This document shows, piece after piece, positions 43,116-53,109 of a stretch of 64,000 nucleotides of DNA. The stretch's first letter is position 1; each line of letters begins with the position of its first letter. The notes under the pieces are model-generated. The model saw only the letters and a program-made list of their open reading frames with translations, was not told the origin of the DNA and ran no database searches. This DNA is from an uncultured Clostridia bacterium (GTDB lineage Bacteria > Bacillota > Clostridia > Lachnospirales > Lachnospiraceae). The position numbers and the translations under genes are program-made. The stretch covers positions 17,080 to 81,079 of the forward strand of contig CAMIZL010000005.1 in the NCBI GenBank assembly GCA_946403295.1, written 5' to 3'.

Positions 43116-45941
43116 ATGGATTACAGCAGATATGGTATGAAATGCTATGCCCGTAAGCTGAAATCTCCCTGGAGAAAGCTGATCAGCAAAGCGTGGATAA
43201 TTGTATTTCGTCTCTTTCTGGTGGCCGTTGTCGGTGTTGCGATCTGCGGGATAACGGCAGGATTCGGAGCTGTCAATGCACTTCTTGACACGGCTCCGCC
43301 TGTTGCGATCGATGATCTTACATCATTCGGCTTCAGTTCAACTTCATATTATTCGGACGGTACGGTTTCACAGGTTTTCGCCGGAGCACAGGCAAACAGA
43401 GAACTTGTTACGATCGATCAGATACCCAAGCATGTGCAGCATGCGTTCATCGCTCTCGAAGATACGCGTTTTTATGAGCACAACGGAATCGACATCAGAG
43501 GTATTATGCGTGCCGGGTATTCCGTCTTCAAGGAAGGCGGCCTCAATTACGGCGGAAGTACCATTACGCAGCAGTTGCTGAAAAACAGGATATTCTCCGG
43601 CGGTAACGAGGAGAGAGGTCTCGACAAAGTCATACGTAAGATCCAGGAAATGTTCCTTGCGATCCAGCTCGAGGATCACATGACCAAGGACGAGATCCTT
43701 GAAGATTATCTCAATTATGTCAACCTCGGAAACGGTGCATACGGAATTCAGGCTGCGGCCACGACATATTTTGAAAAGAATGTTTGGGAACTGACGCTTT
43801 CTGAAGCGGCGGTCATCGCTCCTATCGCTTATTCGCCTACTTTGCGTAATCCCGTAAAGTATCCCGAAGAGAATGCGGAAAGACGTAAAGCCTGTCTCGA
43901 CACCATGAAAAAGCTCGGATATTGTTCTCAGGAAGAGTATGACGCGGCGATCAACGATGATGTCTACGGCAGGATCATGGACGTCGAAAACAGGAGAAAA
44001 GCATCGTCGATCACGACTTTCTCGTATTTCACCGATGAGCTTATCAACCAGGTTACCAAAGACATGGTCGAGGAACTCGGATATACGACCGAGCAGGCCC
44101 AGCAGAAATTATATTTCGGCGGCATAAACATTTATACCACGCAGGACAGACATATCCAGTCCATCGTGGACAAATACTATACGGATGACTCGAACTTCCC
44201 CGAATTCGGATTTACGAGTTCGACCGGTTCGTGCTATGAACTTTACCCCTATAATCTTTCCGTATATCATGCGGACGGAACGATCACGCATTACCACAGG
44301 GACGATCTGCTCAGGTATTTCAAGGATTATAACGATACTCAGGGATATTATTATCATGAGCACGGAAGGACCGGTATCAATGAATTGTTCCTCGATCTCG
44401 ACGACATGAACGCCAAGATCGAAGAATTCCGTAACCATGTCGTTGCGGAAGGCGAGAACTATATCGAGGATAAGGATTTTGTTAAGCAGCCTCAGTCCTC
44501 GTTTACCGTTATCGAGCAGGCTACGGGAGAAGTAAAAGCGATCTACGGCGGACGCGGTCCGAAGTCGGGTCTGCGTACACTCAACCGTGCCACACAAAGT
44601 CCGCGTCAGGTAGGATCGACCTTCAAGGTACTTGCTTCGTTCCTGCCCGCGATCGACGCTGCGGGTCTTACGCTCGCGTCGGTACAGGACGACTCGCCGT
44701 TCTTCTATCCGCAGACAACGAAGGAAGTTTATAACTGGTACAATACGGGCTTCAGAGGTATCCAAACGATCAGAAAGGGTATCTCGAGCTCACTCAATAT
44801 CGTTGCTGTCCGTACTCTTCAGCAGATCGGAGCACCGCTTGGGTTTGAATACCTTCAAAAGTTAGGGTTCTCGACTCTCGTTAAATCAAAGAGAATGGAC
44901 GACGGAACGTTCTATTCGGACATCAACCTTGCCATCGCACTCGGCGGTCTGACGAACGGTGTCTATAACCTCGAGCTTAATGCGGCATATGCTTCCATAG
45001 CAAACAAGGGTGTATATAACACACCGATCCTTTATACCGAGATACGAGATCATGACGGATATCTGTTATTATCCAAGAAGACGAAATCGTCGCAGGTAAT
45101 GAAGACATCGACATCATGGCTCCTTACCGACGCGATGGAAGACACGATCACGAACGGTACCGGTTCGAGACTTGCGTTCAAGGATTATAAGATGCATCTC
45201 GCGGGAAAGACGGGTACGGCTTCGAAGAACAATGACCTTTGGTTCGTCGGATTCTCGCCTTATTATACGGCAGCCGTATGGACGGGTTTTGATCACGGAT
45301 TCGAACAGAAAAACAAATCATACCAGCAGGATCTTTGGCGCAACATAATGGAGGAGATCCATTCGAGCCTCGAGCTTCCCGATAAGGAGTTTGAGATGCC
45401 CGATTCCATAGTAAAGGCAAGCATATGTACGAAGTGCGGAAAACTTGCCGTTGCGGGACTTTGCGACCAGGCAGAGGGCGGATCGACGGTTGCGACCGAA
45501 TTCTTTGCGAAAGGAACGGTTCCGACAGAGAAATGTACATGTCACGTGCGCGTCGATATCTGTACAAAATCAAAGAAGATCGCGCGTGATGATTGTCCCG
45601 AAAAGAAGAGGAAGAGCGTAGTCCTCCTTATAAAGGACGAGAATTACGAGTATCCTCCCGAGTGGGAAGAGATCCTCAAGGATGAATATCCATGGCCTAT
45701 TACGACAAACGATACGCCGTATCTTTACAAACCGGACGAACTCTGCGACAAGCACCTTCCCGACGGTATGATGCTTGACGAAAACGGCGATCTGGTACCT
45801 TCCGATGAAACCGATGACGACGAGCTCGTCGAGGAAGAACCTGAGGGCAAGAAAAAGTCAAAGAAGAACAAAGAAGCGGAAGAGATCATAAACGAAGACG
45901 CCGGCGGCGACGCTGTCGCCGACGACGTTCCGATGGGTTAA
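43116..45941 (+). CDS. Class A penicillin-binding protein (PBP1A type)
   Basis: This is a 941-aa bifunctional peptidoglycan synthase. A short cytoplasmic tail and TM at 27-50 anchor it. GT51 glycosyltransferase: catalytic Glu115 in FIALEDTRFYEHNGID, then YGGSTITQQLLKN at 145-157, KIQEMFLAIQLE, and LNYVNLGNGAYGIQAAATTYF. Transpeptidase: nucleophile Ser501 in STFK, the SSSLN segment near 557-561, and KTGT at 698-701. After the catalytic domain is a Cys-containing stretch (ICTKCGKLAVAGLCDQ, CTCHVRVDICTKSKK) typical of clostridial PBP1A, then a C-terminal acidic and Lys-rich tail. The ATG follows AGAGGAG. The stop overlaps the convergent rarA stop by 4 bases. Confidence 0.96.
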   Translation: MDYSRYGMKCYARKLKSPWRKLISKAWIIVFRLFLVAVVGVAICGITAGFGAVNALLDTAPPVAIDDLTSFGFSSTSYYSDGTVSQVFAGAQANRELVTIDQIPKHVQHAFIALEDTRFYEHNGIDIRGIMRAGYSVFKEGGLNYGGSTITQQLLKNRIFSGGNEERGLDKVIRKIQEMFLAIQLEDHMTKDEILEDYLNYVNLGNGAYGIQAAATTYFEKNVWELTLSEAAVIAPIAYSPTLRNPVKYPEENAERRKACLDTMKKLGYCSQEEYDAAINDDVYGRIMDVENRRKASSITTFSYFTDELINQVTKDMVEELGYTTEQAQQKLYFGGINIYTTQDRHIQSIVDKYYTDDSNFPEFGFTSSTGSCYELYPYNLSVYHADGTITHYHRDDLLRYFKDYNDTQGYYYHEHGRTGINELFLDLDDMNAKIEEFRNHVVAEGENYIEDKDFVKQPQSSFTVIEQATGEVKAIYGGRGPKSGLRTLNRATQSPRQVGSTFKVLASFLPAIDAAGLTLASVQDDSPFFYPQTTKEVYNWYNTGFRGIQTIRKGISSSLNIVAVRTLQQIGAPLGFEYLQKLGFSTLVKSKRMDDGTFYSDINLAIALGGLTNGVYNLELNAAYASIANKGVYNTPILYTEIRDHDGYLLLSKKTKSSQVMKTSTSWLLTDAMEDTITNGTGSRLAFKDYKMHLAGKTGTASKNNDLWFVGFSPYYTAAVWTGFDHGFEQKNKSYQQDLWRNIMEEIHSSLELPDKEFEMPDSIVKASICTKCGKLAVAGLCDQAEGGSTVATEFFAKGTVPTEKCTCHVRVDICTKSKKIARDDCPEKKRKSVVLLIKDENYEYPPEWEEILKDEYPWPITTNDTPYLYKPDELCDKHLPDGMMLDENGDLVPSDETDDDELVEEEPEGKKKSKKNKEAEEIINEDAGGDAVADDVPMG

Positions 45942-47260
45942 TACCTGCTCTTTATGTCTTTAAGACGCTTGGCGGCCCCGGCCTCGTGGCCGAGTTCGCC
46001 GGGATTATAAAATCTTGTGTCTTTGAGCGCATCGGGGAGGTACTGCTGTGGATAGTAGTGATCCTCGTAATCGTGAGGATAAACGTATCCGAGACCGTGA
46101 CCGAGTTTTGCGGCACCTTTGTAATGCGAATCCATGAGATGCGTGGGAACCCTCGGCGTGATCCCCGAAGAAACCTCGTTTAAGGCGCTGTCGATCGCGC
46201 ATATCGCGGAATTGCTCTTTGGAGCCGTGGCAACATAGATCGCCGCTTCCGAAAGAACGATCCTGGCTTCGGGCATACCGAGCCTTTCGACTGCCTGGGC
46301 AGCAGCTACCGCTACCGTAAGAGCGTTGGGGTCCGCAAGCGACACATCCTCGGCGGCACAGATCATTATCCTTCTGGCGATAAATTTGATGTCTTCTCCG
46401 GCGTATAGCATACGTGCGAGATAATAAACGGCGGCATCCGGATCGGAGCCTCTCATGCTCTTTATGAATGCCGAGATCGTATCATAATGTGAATCACCGT
46501 TCTTGTCATAATTGATGGCTCTTTTTCTGATACATTCCGCAGCAACGTTAAGATCGACATGAACCTTGCCGTCCTCGCTTTTTTCGGTCGTGAGAGCGGC
46601 AAGCTCGATGGCATTGAGTGCGTTGCGCGCATCTCCGTTTGCCGTATCGGCAATGAAATCGAGAGCTTCTTCGGTAAGCTCAAGGTCAAATCCCCCGACA
46701 CCCTTCTGTTTATCGGTTACGGCACGGTTTATCAATGTCTTTATGTCGTCTTTCGAAAGCGGATGAAGCTCAAAAATGAGAGAACGCGAGATAAGGGCGC
46801 TGTTTACCTCGAAGTAGGGATTCTCGGTTGTGGCACCTATAAGGATGATAGTACCGTCCTCAACAAAAGGAAGGAGAAAATCCTGCTGACCCTTATTGAA
46901 GCGATGGATCTCGTCGATGAACAGGATCGTACGCTTGCCGAATCCGCCGTAGATGCGCTTTGCTTCCTCGACTACGTCCTCCATGTCCTTCTTGCCGGCA
47001 CAGGTGGCATTTATGGATTTGAATTCACAGCTCGTGGAATTGGCTATAACCTTGGCAAGCGTCGTTTTCCCGGTTCCGGGAGGACCGAAGAAGATAACGG
47101 AGCTGAGACGGTCGGCTTTGATCGCGCGGTAAAGCATCTTGTCCTTGCCGATGATATCCTGCTGACCCACGATCTCATCAAGCGTGGTGGGTCTCATACG
47201 TGAAGCCAGGGGCGATTCCTTTTCGCGTGACATTGAGCTCGAATACTCAAAAAGATCCAT
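45938..47260 (-). CDS. rarA: Replication-associated recombination protein A (RarA/MgsA)
   Basis: This is a 441-aa AAA+ ATPase acting at stalled replication forks. MRPTTLDEIVGQQDIIGKDKML, Walker A GPPGTGKTT, Walker B ILFIDEIHRFNKGQQDFLLPFVEDG, sensor 1 IGATTENPYFEVN and the C-terminal tetramerisation region (YDTISAFIKSMRGSDPDAAVYYLARM and DYEDHYYPQQYLPDAL) identify it. The start at 47260 (MDLFEYS) lies behind GGAGG; the ORF-track start adds 17 residues and would contain that site. It is convergent with the PBP gene. Confidence 0.95.
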   Translation of the reverse strand: MDLFEYSSSMSREKESPLASRMRPTTLDEIVGQQDIIGKDKMLYRAIKADRLSSVIFFGPPGTGKTTLAKVIANSTSCEFKSINATCAGKKDMEDVVEEAKRIYGGFGKRTILFIDEIHRFNKGQQDFLLPFVEDGTIILIGATTENPYFEVNSALISRSLIFELHPLSKDDIKTLINRAVTDKQKGVGGFDLELTEEALDFIADTANGDARNALNAIELAALTTEKSEDGKVHVDLNVAAECIRKRAINYDKNGDSHYDTISAFIKSMRGSDPDAAVYYLARMLYAGEDIKFIARRIMICAAEDVSLADPNALTVAVAAAQAVERLGMPEARIVLSEAAIYVATAPKSNSAICAIDSALNEVSSGITPRVPTHLMDSHYKGAAKLGHGLGYVYPHDYEDHYYPQQYLPDALKDTRFYNPGELGHEAGAAKRLKDIKSRY

Positions 47261-47411
47261 GAAAACCTCCGGATTAGTGCCGTTAGAGTGAAAAACGGCA
47301 TATTTTTGCATCTGTTAATATATAAAATTCGTAACACTGTAATTATAGAGGTCCAAAGGACGATTGGCAAGAAGAACAGGAAACAAAAGTACATAATTAG
47401 TTATTTTTTTC

Positions 47412-47441
47412 TTGACAAACTTACATAACGTGAGATATAAT
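47412..47441 (+). promoter_or_regulatory. Promoter of the XRE regulator gene
   Basis: Perfect TTGACA (47412-47417) and TATAAT (47436-47441) are 18 bases apart. CTTACATAACGTGAG between them is partly palindromic and could be an operator for the regulator it drives. Confidence 0.8.
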
Positions 47442-47517
47442 TGCGATAATCGAAAAAGGGCAAAAATGAACCTGATTCACCTTTTTGTTTTGATCTAAAT
47501 CCCCAGGAGGTTTAAAT

Positions 47518-47856
47518 ATGAACTTTAATGTAAGATTAAAGCAGCTCAGACAGAAGAACAAGCTCACACAGAGTGAACTCGCCGATATCCTCGGACTTAA
47601 ACCTACGGCTATTTCAAATTACGAGTCCAAGCGTAATGAGCCTTCGTTCGATAAGCTTATTGCCCTTTCAAAGTATTTTGATGTTTCTTGTGATTATCTG
47701 CTCGGTGTTTCCGATGCATATCTTCCTATAGTCGGTGAAGTTCTTGACAAGGAGATCGTTGAATTTTTCAATCTCTATCAGCAGCTTAACAGCCAAAGCG
47801 CGGAAGAGGTCAGAAGCTATGTTAATTATCTGATCTATAAGCAGGAGAACGAATAA
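47518..47856 (+). CDS. XRE-family transcriptional regulator
   Basis: This is a 112-aa protein. The helix-turn-helix (residues 4-58) reads RLKQLRQKNKLTQSELADILGLKPTAISNYESKRNEPSFDKLIALSKYFDVSCDYLLG, a standard Cro/CI-type domain. The last 45 residues (VGEVLDKEIVEFFNLYQQLNSQSAEEVRSYVNYLI) are helical, likely for dimerisation. The AGGAGG site is strong and a consensus promoter drives it, so it is probably abundant and self-regulated. No target can be named. A terminator separates it from the next gene. Confidence 0.9.
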   Translation: MNFNVRLKQLRQKNKLTQSELADILGLKPTAISNYESKRNEPSFDKLIALSKYFDVSCDYLLGVSDAYLPIVGEVLDKEIVEFFNLYQQLNSQSAEEVRSYVNYLIYKQENE

Positions 47857-47882
47857 CGAGCTTCTTTCGGACAGTGAAGCCC

Positions 47883-47920
47883 GAGGGCCTGAAAACAGCG
47901 TTTTCGGACCCTCTTTTTTT
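47883..47920 (+). terminator. Terminator after the XRE regulator
   Basis: GAGGGCCTGAAAAC pairs with GTTTTCGGACCCTC (one mismatch, one G-T) around an AGC loop, followed by TTTTTTT. Confidence 0.9.
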
Positions 47921-47939
47921 CATCAACGGGGTACTTTAA

Positions 47940-49991
47940 ATGGAGAAAATTCTTTTGGTTGACGATAATAACGTCAGTTTGTCGCTCGCGAAGAAAATGC
48001 TCGGCGACAAATATGAGATCTACGCGGTCCTGTCCGGCGAGCAGGCACTTAAATTCCTTGAGAAAAAGGATGCCGATCTCATTCTTCTTGATATAAACAT
48101 GCCTGACATGTCGGGTTTTGAAACACTCAAACTGATCAGGGAGATGCCCGAGCACATAAACATTCCGATCATCTTTCTTACGTCGGATGCCGATCCCGAA
48201 ACGGAGCGTAAATGCTTCGAGATGGGGGCGTTTGATTATATTGTCAAGCCATTCCAGAAGATCACGCTCTGCAGCAGGGTGGCAAGAACCCTCGATCTTG
48301 TGTCTCTCAGAAAAGACCTTGAAGGAAGGCTCCTTGAGAAGACGAAGCAGATCGCGCGCATATCCCTCAAATCCATGATGATGATAGCCAATACCGTGGA
48401 CAAGAAGGATCCGCTTGCTGCCGAGCATTCGAACAATGTTGCATGGTTCTCGGTTGAGATCGCCAAGAAGCTCGGATGGAGCACCGACGATCTTTATAAT
48501 CTTCAAAACCTTGCACTCATACACGACATCGGAAATATCGGCGTTCCCGAGAGCATCATCCGTAAGAGGGGACAGCTCACGCCCGAAGAATACGATACCG
48601 TGAAAAAGCATACGACCCTCGGAAGAAACATCCTTGCCGACATGACGGTCATAAGAAAAGCGGCCGAAGTTGCCGAAACGCATCATGAGCGTTTCGACGG
48701 AAAAGGATATCCGAACGGTCTTTCGGGACGCTCTATCCCTATAGAAGCCCGGATCATCGCCATCGCGGACGCGTTCGACTCGATGACCAACGACAGGGCA
48801 TTCCGTCAAAAACTCAGCCGCGAAGAAGTGCTCAGTGAATTCATGAAGGGAAGGGGAACACAGTTCGACCCCGATCTTGTCGATATCGCCGTCGATCTTC
48901 TTTCAAATGACGAATTTAAGCGCGATGAAGCCGAGATGATCCATGAAGAGGAACTTGCGGTCGAGAGCTCAAGACTTCTTCAGGACGTTCTCTCGTCGTA
49001 TTCGGGAAGACCGCGCAGGACTCATGTGAGAGATCCCTTAACGGGTCTTTGGAGCAGCTCGTACGCAATGGACGAGATAGACAATTATCTTTCGGAAAAG
49101 CGCGCGAGCGGTTGCTTTATGCTTGTCGACATCGACGGTTTCTCGCAGATCAACGACAATCTAGGTCATATAGTCGGCGATTCCGTCATAAAGAACATAT
49201 CGGTCATCCTTTCCGAGATGATGCGTAACGATGATATCATCTGCCGCGTCGGGGGAGACGAATTCATTCTCTTCTTTAAAGACGGCGGAAGCAAGGAATT
49301 TGCTACGGCAAAGGCGGAAGAGATCATATTGTGTCTTGACGACGGGCTTAAAAATCCCGTTTCGGACGAGCGCATCTCCGTGTCCATAGGCATTACGCTC
49401 GCGCAGTCCGACGGCAAGGATTTCGCAACTCTCTATAACAAGGCCGACAAGGCACTTTATCTTGTCAAGGAAAACGGCAAGCATTCGTATCATTTCTTCT
49501 CTGATGAGGGAAGCATGATGCGCCACACTCTTGCCAGCACAAGGATAGATCTCGAATACCTGAAGAAGTTCGTGTCGGAAAAGGATTCGACGCCGGGCGG
49601 ATTTATGGTTGAATACGAGAGCTTTAAAAAGATCTTCCGATTCCTCGGCCGCGCGCAGAGAAGATCGTCGAGTCCGATCATACTCCTGCTTCTCACGCTC
49701 ACGGCGGCGGACGGTTCGCCCGCCAACAGCGAGGTGCTTGAGGCTGCGATGATGCATTTGAAGAGCGCGATCACCACGGCGATCAGAAGCGGCGACGTTA
49801 CGACCAACTACAGCAGCAGCCAGTATCTTGCGATACTTATGGAATCCACGACCCAGAACGGCTATCTTATTGCCGAAAGAATAAGAAAGCTCTTCTACGA
49901 GAGCTTTGATCTGCCGGAGATAAGGCTTACGTATGATATCGATACGACGCCTTTTATCCAGAATAATGTATATGAGGATGATGACCTATGA
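47940..49991 (+). CDS. REC-HDGYP-GGDEF c-di-GMP signalling protein with a degenerate C-terminal domain
   Basis: This is a 683-aa protein. REC (1-120) has phospho-Asp51 in LLDINMPDMSG and KPF. HD-GYP (about 135-325) has HD at 195-196 in LALIHDIGNIG and HHERFDGKGYPNGL with GYP at 256-258. GGDEF (about 362-500) has VGGDEF at 437-442, and the RxxD inhibitory site RNDD at 429-432 is in the right position. Both enzymatic domains look intact, so it could make and break c-di-GMP. A fourth domain (about 535-683) has no GGDEF core but resembles the C-terminal domain of the SARP-like protein at 50.2 kb. The ribosome site is weak (GGGGTAC). The stop overlaps the small membrane protein gene by 4 bases. 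Confidence 0.9.
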   Translation: MEKILLVDDNNVSLSLAKKMLGDKYEIYAVLSGEQALKFLEKKDADLILLDINMPDMSGFETLKLIREMPEHINIPIIFLTSDADPETERKCFEMGAFDYIVKPFQKITLCSRVARTLDLVSLRKDLEGRLLEKTKQIARISLKSMMMIANTVDKKDPLAAEHSNNVAWFSVEIAKKLGWSTDDLYNLQNLALIHDIGNIGVPESIIRKRGQLTPEEYDTVKKHTTLGRNILADMTVIRKAAEVAETHHERFDGKGYPNGLSGRSIPIEARIIAIADAFDSMTNDRAFRQKLSREEVLSEFMKGRGTQFDPDLVDIAVDLLSNDEFKRDEAEMIHEEELAVESSRLLQDVLSSYSGRPRRTHVRDPLTGLWSSSYAMDEIDNYLSEKRASGCFMLVDIDGFSQINDNLGHIVGDSVIKNISVILSEMMRNDDIICRVGGDEFILFFKDGGSKEFATAKAEEIILCLDDGLKNPVSDERISVSIGITLAQSDGKDFATLYNKADKALYLVKENGKHSYHFFSDEGSMMRHTLASTRIDLEYLKKFVSEKDSTPGGFMVEYESFKKIFRFLGRAQRRSSSPIILLLLTLTAADGSPANSEVLEAAMMHLKSAITTAIRSGDVTTNYSSSQYLAILMESTTQNGYLIAERIRKLFYESFDLPEIRLTYDIDTTPFIQNNVYEDDDL

Positions 49992-50233
49992 ACCCGAACA
50001 CACAGGAAAAAACACAGCAGGAAAGACCGGGCATCGTAAGAATTGCCGCATTGATCGGCGTGATCCTGATGGCGGGCCTGATCGTTGCGGCAGTTGTGGT
50101 CGCAATATTAAACTTTGAAAACTCCGGAAAGGTGGTCATAGGACTCCTTACGATAAGCTTCTTTGTCGGAGTCATGATCTATCTCGCAGGCCTCTTCTCC
50201 AAACTTAAGAAAAAGAGGGAAGAAAAAGCTTAA
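49988..50233 (+). CDS. Small two-helix membrane protein
   Basis: This is an 81-aa protein. Two hydrophobic segments (GIVRIAALIGVILMAGLIVAAVVVAIL and VVIGLLTISFFVGVMIYLAGLF) lie between a polar start and a Lys-rich end (KLKKKREEKA). No family was recognised. It overlaps the c-di-GMP protein by 4 bases (ATGA), so it is translationally coupled to it. It ends 4 bases inside the convergent SARP-like gene. Its role is unknown; a membrane tether for the signalling protein is speculative. Confidence 0.75.
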   Translation: MNPNTQEKTQQERPGIVRIAALIGVILMAGLIVAAVVVAILNFENSGKVVIGLLTISFFVGVMIYLAGLFSKLKKKREEKA

Positions 50234-51441
50234 CTGTCGATCGATACGTCGATCGCGGAGATCTTGGCATCGAGCTTAACGTCTTTAACGGGATGAATAC
50301 GCTTATATGACTTTATTATTCTTTCCGTTATGAGCGAAGCGTTCTCCATCGTAACATCACTCAGGAGCACGATGAATTGTGTAAGACTGTAACGGGCATA
50401 AACGTCACGACGTCTGAGTGTGTCCTGGACCACAAGCTTAAGCTGGTCCATGCGGCGGTTGTAGTGCTTGATGTCGGGCGGAGTCAGATGTCCGTCGATT
50501 TCGGAGAACAGCGTGAGCAGACAAAGATAAGCGGTCTCTCCGCTACGTTTGCATCCGCGTTCCGTCAACTGATATATATCTTTAAAAATTTCATATTCGC
50601 AGAAGAATGCGCCTGTGTTACCGAGAGATTCACGCAGTTCCGATTGAACGAGCTCTATGCTTTTTTCGGTGACATTGAGCGCTTTCGTTATCTCTCTGTA
50701 AAGGAGCTTGATGTCATCGGAAGGAGTGATGCCGAATTCTTTATAGAATACTCCGGTCGTCTCGTAGTATTTTTCGAGCGCTTCGCGGCGTGCGCCGATG
50801 AGATAGAGCGATTTGATGAGGTGATAATAAAGTCTCTCGTCGTTTTTTTCGAGATACATCGCTCTTTCGCATGTGGAAAGCGCAAGCTGGTATTTCTTCT
50901 TATCGTAGCACATCTGTATAAAAGCGCAGACCGTATTTACATAGCTTGAGTGAAGCCTGTCGCGGATGGTGCTTGTCCAGGTCGATCTGTTGGTATTAAG
51001 AAAGTCTCCCTTATAAAGCGAGATCGCTTCCTGATAAAGATTAAAGCGGGTGAATTCGGAAGTGCCTTTTGCATCCGCTTCGCGGAGGATCTCCTCGAAT
51101 CTCTCATAGTCCATCACTGTATGATTCGCATAATTCCAGGTAAAAACACCTTTTTTGAACGTGATGGGGTTAAAGTCAGTGCCTTCGCCGAGCGGAGCAA
51201 GGAAAGAACGAACGCGGTGAAGAAGAACCTTAATAGATCCGCGTGTGGTGGTTTCGCTTTTCTCGTCCCATACCAGTGCGGATATCTCACCGGAAGGGAT
51301 CTCCCTGTCTTTGTTTACGATGAGGTAAGCCAGGAAGTTCCAGGGTTTGTAGGCGCGATTGATAGAATCAGATACGGTTAAAGTGTTGTATTTGATCGAG
51401 AAGTCGCCAAGTGTTGTGATATAAATAGTATTTTCGGCCAT
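50230..51441 (-). CDS. SARP-like transcriptional regulator (BTAD domain) with a degenerate GGDEF-like C-terminus
   Basis: This is a 403-aa protein. Residues 1-100 form an OmpR-type winged helix (IYITTLGDFSIKYNTLTVSD, WNFLAYLIVNKDREIPSGEISALVW, TRGSIKVLLHRVRSFL). Residues 110-260 are a bacterial transcriptional activation (BTAD) domain with TPR-like helices (YERFEEILREADAKG, YLEKNDERLYYHLIKSLYLIGARREALEKYYETTGVFYKEFG). Residues 285-400 have EYEIFKDIYQLTERG, TLFSEIDG and RRDVYARYSLTQFIVLLSD, a degenerate domain shared with the adjacent 683-aa protein. SARP proteins activate neighbouring genes; none here is an obvious target. The ATG has AAAAGGGTACC upstream. Confidence 0.85.
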   Translation of the reverse strand: MAENTIYITTLGDFSIKYNTLTVSDSINRAYKPWNFLAYLIVNKDREIPSGEISALVWDEKSETTTRGSIKVLLHRVRSFLAPLGEGTDFNPITFKKGVFTWNYANHTVMDYERFEEILREADAKGTSEFTRFNLYQEAISLYKGDFLNTNRSTWTSTIRDRLHSSYVNTVCAFIQMCYDKKKYQLALSTCERAMYLEKNDERLYYHLIKSLYLIGARREALEKYYETTGVFYKEFGITPSDDIKLLYREITKALNVTEKSIELVQSELRESLGNTGAFFCEYEIFKDIYQLTERGCKRSGETAYLCLLTLFSEIDGHLTPPDIKHYNRRMDQLKLVVQDTLRRRDVYARYSLTQFIVLLSDVTMENASLITERIIKSYKRIHPVKDVKLDAKISAIDVSIDS

Positions 51442-51591
51442 TTCGGTACCCTTTTCTATTTGGAATATACCCGTTTATTATACTGTATCGAAGTTGCGGG
51501 CGCAAGAGGCGGGATTGCCATCATAAACATGGTGAAGTATAATAACAGGAAGCAAAGAAATTTCTCATGAGACAGAAAGGACTGGTGAACC

Positions 51592-53109
51592 GTGAAACTG
51601 GAGACAGAAACATACAGGAAACTTCTCGACGGTGTCGGTGAAGCCGTCTTCCTGTTCGATATGAGCGGAAAGATCATCTATTTCAATGATGCGGCCGGCT
51701 CCGAACTCGAATACAGATCATTTGACGATGTGAACATTTCGACGGTCTTCCCGAGGATGATACACCATACCGAGGGCAAGGGTATTTTCTGGTCGAACCG
51801 TTCCATCAAGGACAGACGCACATTTGCGTATCGCAGCAACAATACGTGCTATCCCGTGAGACTCACCATCAGGAAGCTTGAGGACGATCCCGAACTGTTT
51901 GTGGCATATGCGATCAACGACCAGCAGCATTATGACGATGAACGCGCCAACAAGAAGATCGTTGCGGATGCCGAGGAGGCAACGCGCATGAAGGATCAGT
52001 TCACGGCCAATATCACGCATGAGCTGAGAACCCCCATAAACGGTATAAAAGGTCTTATCGAGGATCTCAAAAGAACACCGCTTAACGTTGAACAGCAGGA
52101 GTGCGTCAAGATAGTGCTTCACAGCTGCGACAACATGACAAAGATCATCAATGATATTCTCGATTATGCAAAGATAGAAGCGGGCAAGGTTACCCTTGAG
52201 GAGCGCGAGATCAGTTTGACGAACGTCATAAACGATGTGCTCAGACTTCAGATCTCAAAAGCTGTTGAAAAGGGACTTAAGGTCATAGTCAATATCGTCG
52301 GTAAAGTTCCCGATGCGGTCATCGGCGACGAACTCAGGATCGGACAGATACTCAGTAACCTCCTTTCGAATGCGATCAAGTTTACAAGCACGGGTTATGT
52401 CGGGCTTGATATAGCGGCGACAAGCGTTGATAAGGATTATGTCGAGCTTCTTTTCATGGTCATCGATACCGGTATAGGGATCTCGCCCGAAGAAAAGGAC
52501 AAATTGTTCAGGAGCTTTTCGCAGGTCGACGGCTCGATCACAAGACGTTACGGAGGAACGGGACTCGGTCTTTCCATAACAAGACAGTTTGCTTCGATGA
52601 TGGGCGGAACGGTCAATGTTGAGAGCGAAAAAGGAAAAGGAAGCACTTTTTCGTTCTCGGTCAAACTCAAACTCGGAAGAAACCGCGGAGACCTCATCAA
52701 TTTCCCTCAGGGAAAATCGGAATACTCCCATGTGTTCGGAAGTGTGATGAACCAGGAGAACGATGCGGAGGAAGACGAGCTTCTCGCCGACCCCGGAACG
52801 GAACGAGGAGGATCGTATACAACGCTCACGGGATCGGGACAGACATTACCGCTTTATATTCCGAAAGAAGAGGCTGACATGAAAGAAATGAAGGATTGTA
52901 TCGAAAAGCTTTCGATCAGCGCGGAACTCGGAGCCTGGGAAAAAGCGGAGGGATATGCGACGACACTGAAACAGCTCGTCTCAAGTTACAATCCGGACCT
53001 TACAAAGAAAGCTTTTGCACTCGTGCTCGATACCAGAAAAGAAAAGACCGAAGAAGTACTTGAAAAGACGGAAGAGATCGGGAGATTATTATGGAATTTA
53101 AACGAGTAG
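51592..53109 (+). CDS. PAS-domain sensor histidine kinase
   Basis: This is a 505-aa protein. No membrane helix is visible, so it is cytosolic. A PAS domain covers about 1-115 ([30 protein letters not shown]). The HisKA dimerisation helix has His143 in [13 protein letters not shown]. HATPase_c has the N-box [11 protein letters not shown]1 DTGIGIS, F-box LFRSFSQVD and G2 GGTGLGL, all intact. The last 140 residues (from about 365) are acidic and have no receiver; the final 75 are a helical domain without the His of an HPt. The GTG start follows AAAGGACTGGTG. It overlaps the following REC-HD gene by 19 bases, so that protein is the likely partner. Confidence 0.93.
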   Translation: MKLETETYRKLLDGVGEAVFLFDMSGKIIYFNDAAGSELEYRSFDDVNISTVFPRMIHHTEGKGIFWSNRSIKDRRTFAYRSNNTCYPVRLTIRKLEDDPELFVAYAINDQQHYDDERANKKIVADAEEATRMKDQFTANITHELRTPINGIKGLIEDLKRTPLNVEQQECVKIVLHSCDNMTKIINDILDYAKIEAGKVTLEEREISLTNVINDVLRLQISKAVEKGLKVIVNIVGKVPDAVIGDELRIGQILSNLLSNAIKFTSTGYVGLDIAATSVDKDYVELLFMVIDTGIGISPEEKDKLFRSFSQVDGSITRRYGGTGLGLSITRQFASMMGGTVNVESEKGKGSTFSFSVKLKLGRNRGDLINFPQGKSEYSHVFGSVMNQENDAEEDELLADPGTERGGSYTTLTGSGQTLPLYIPKEEADMKEMKDCIEKLSISAELGAWEKAEGYATTLKQLVSSYNPDLTKKAFALVLDTRKEKTEEVLEKTEEIGRLLWNLNE

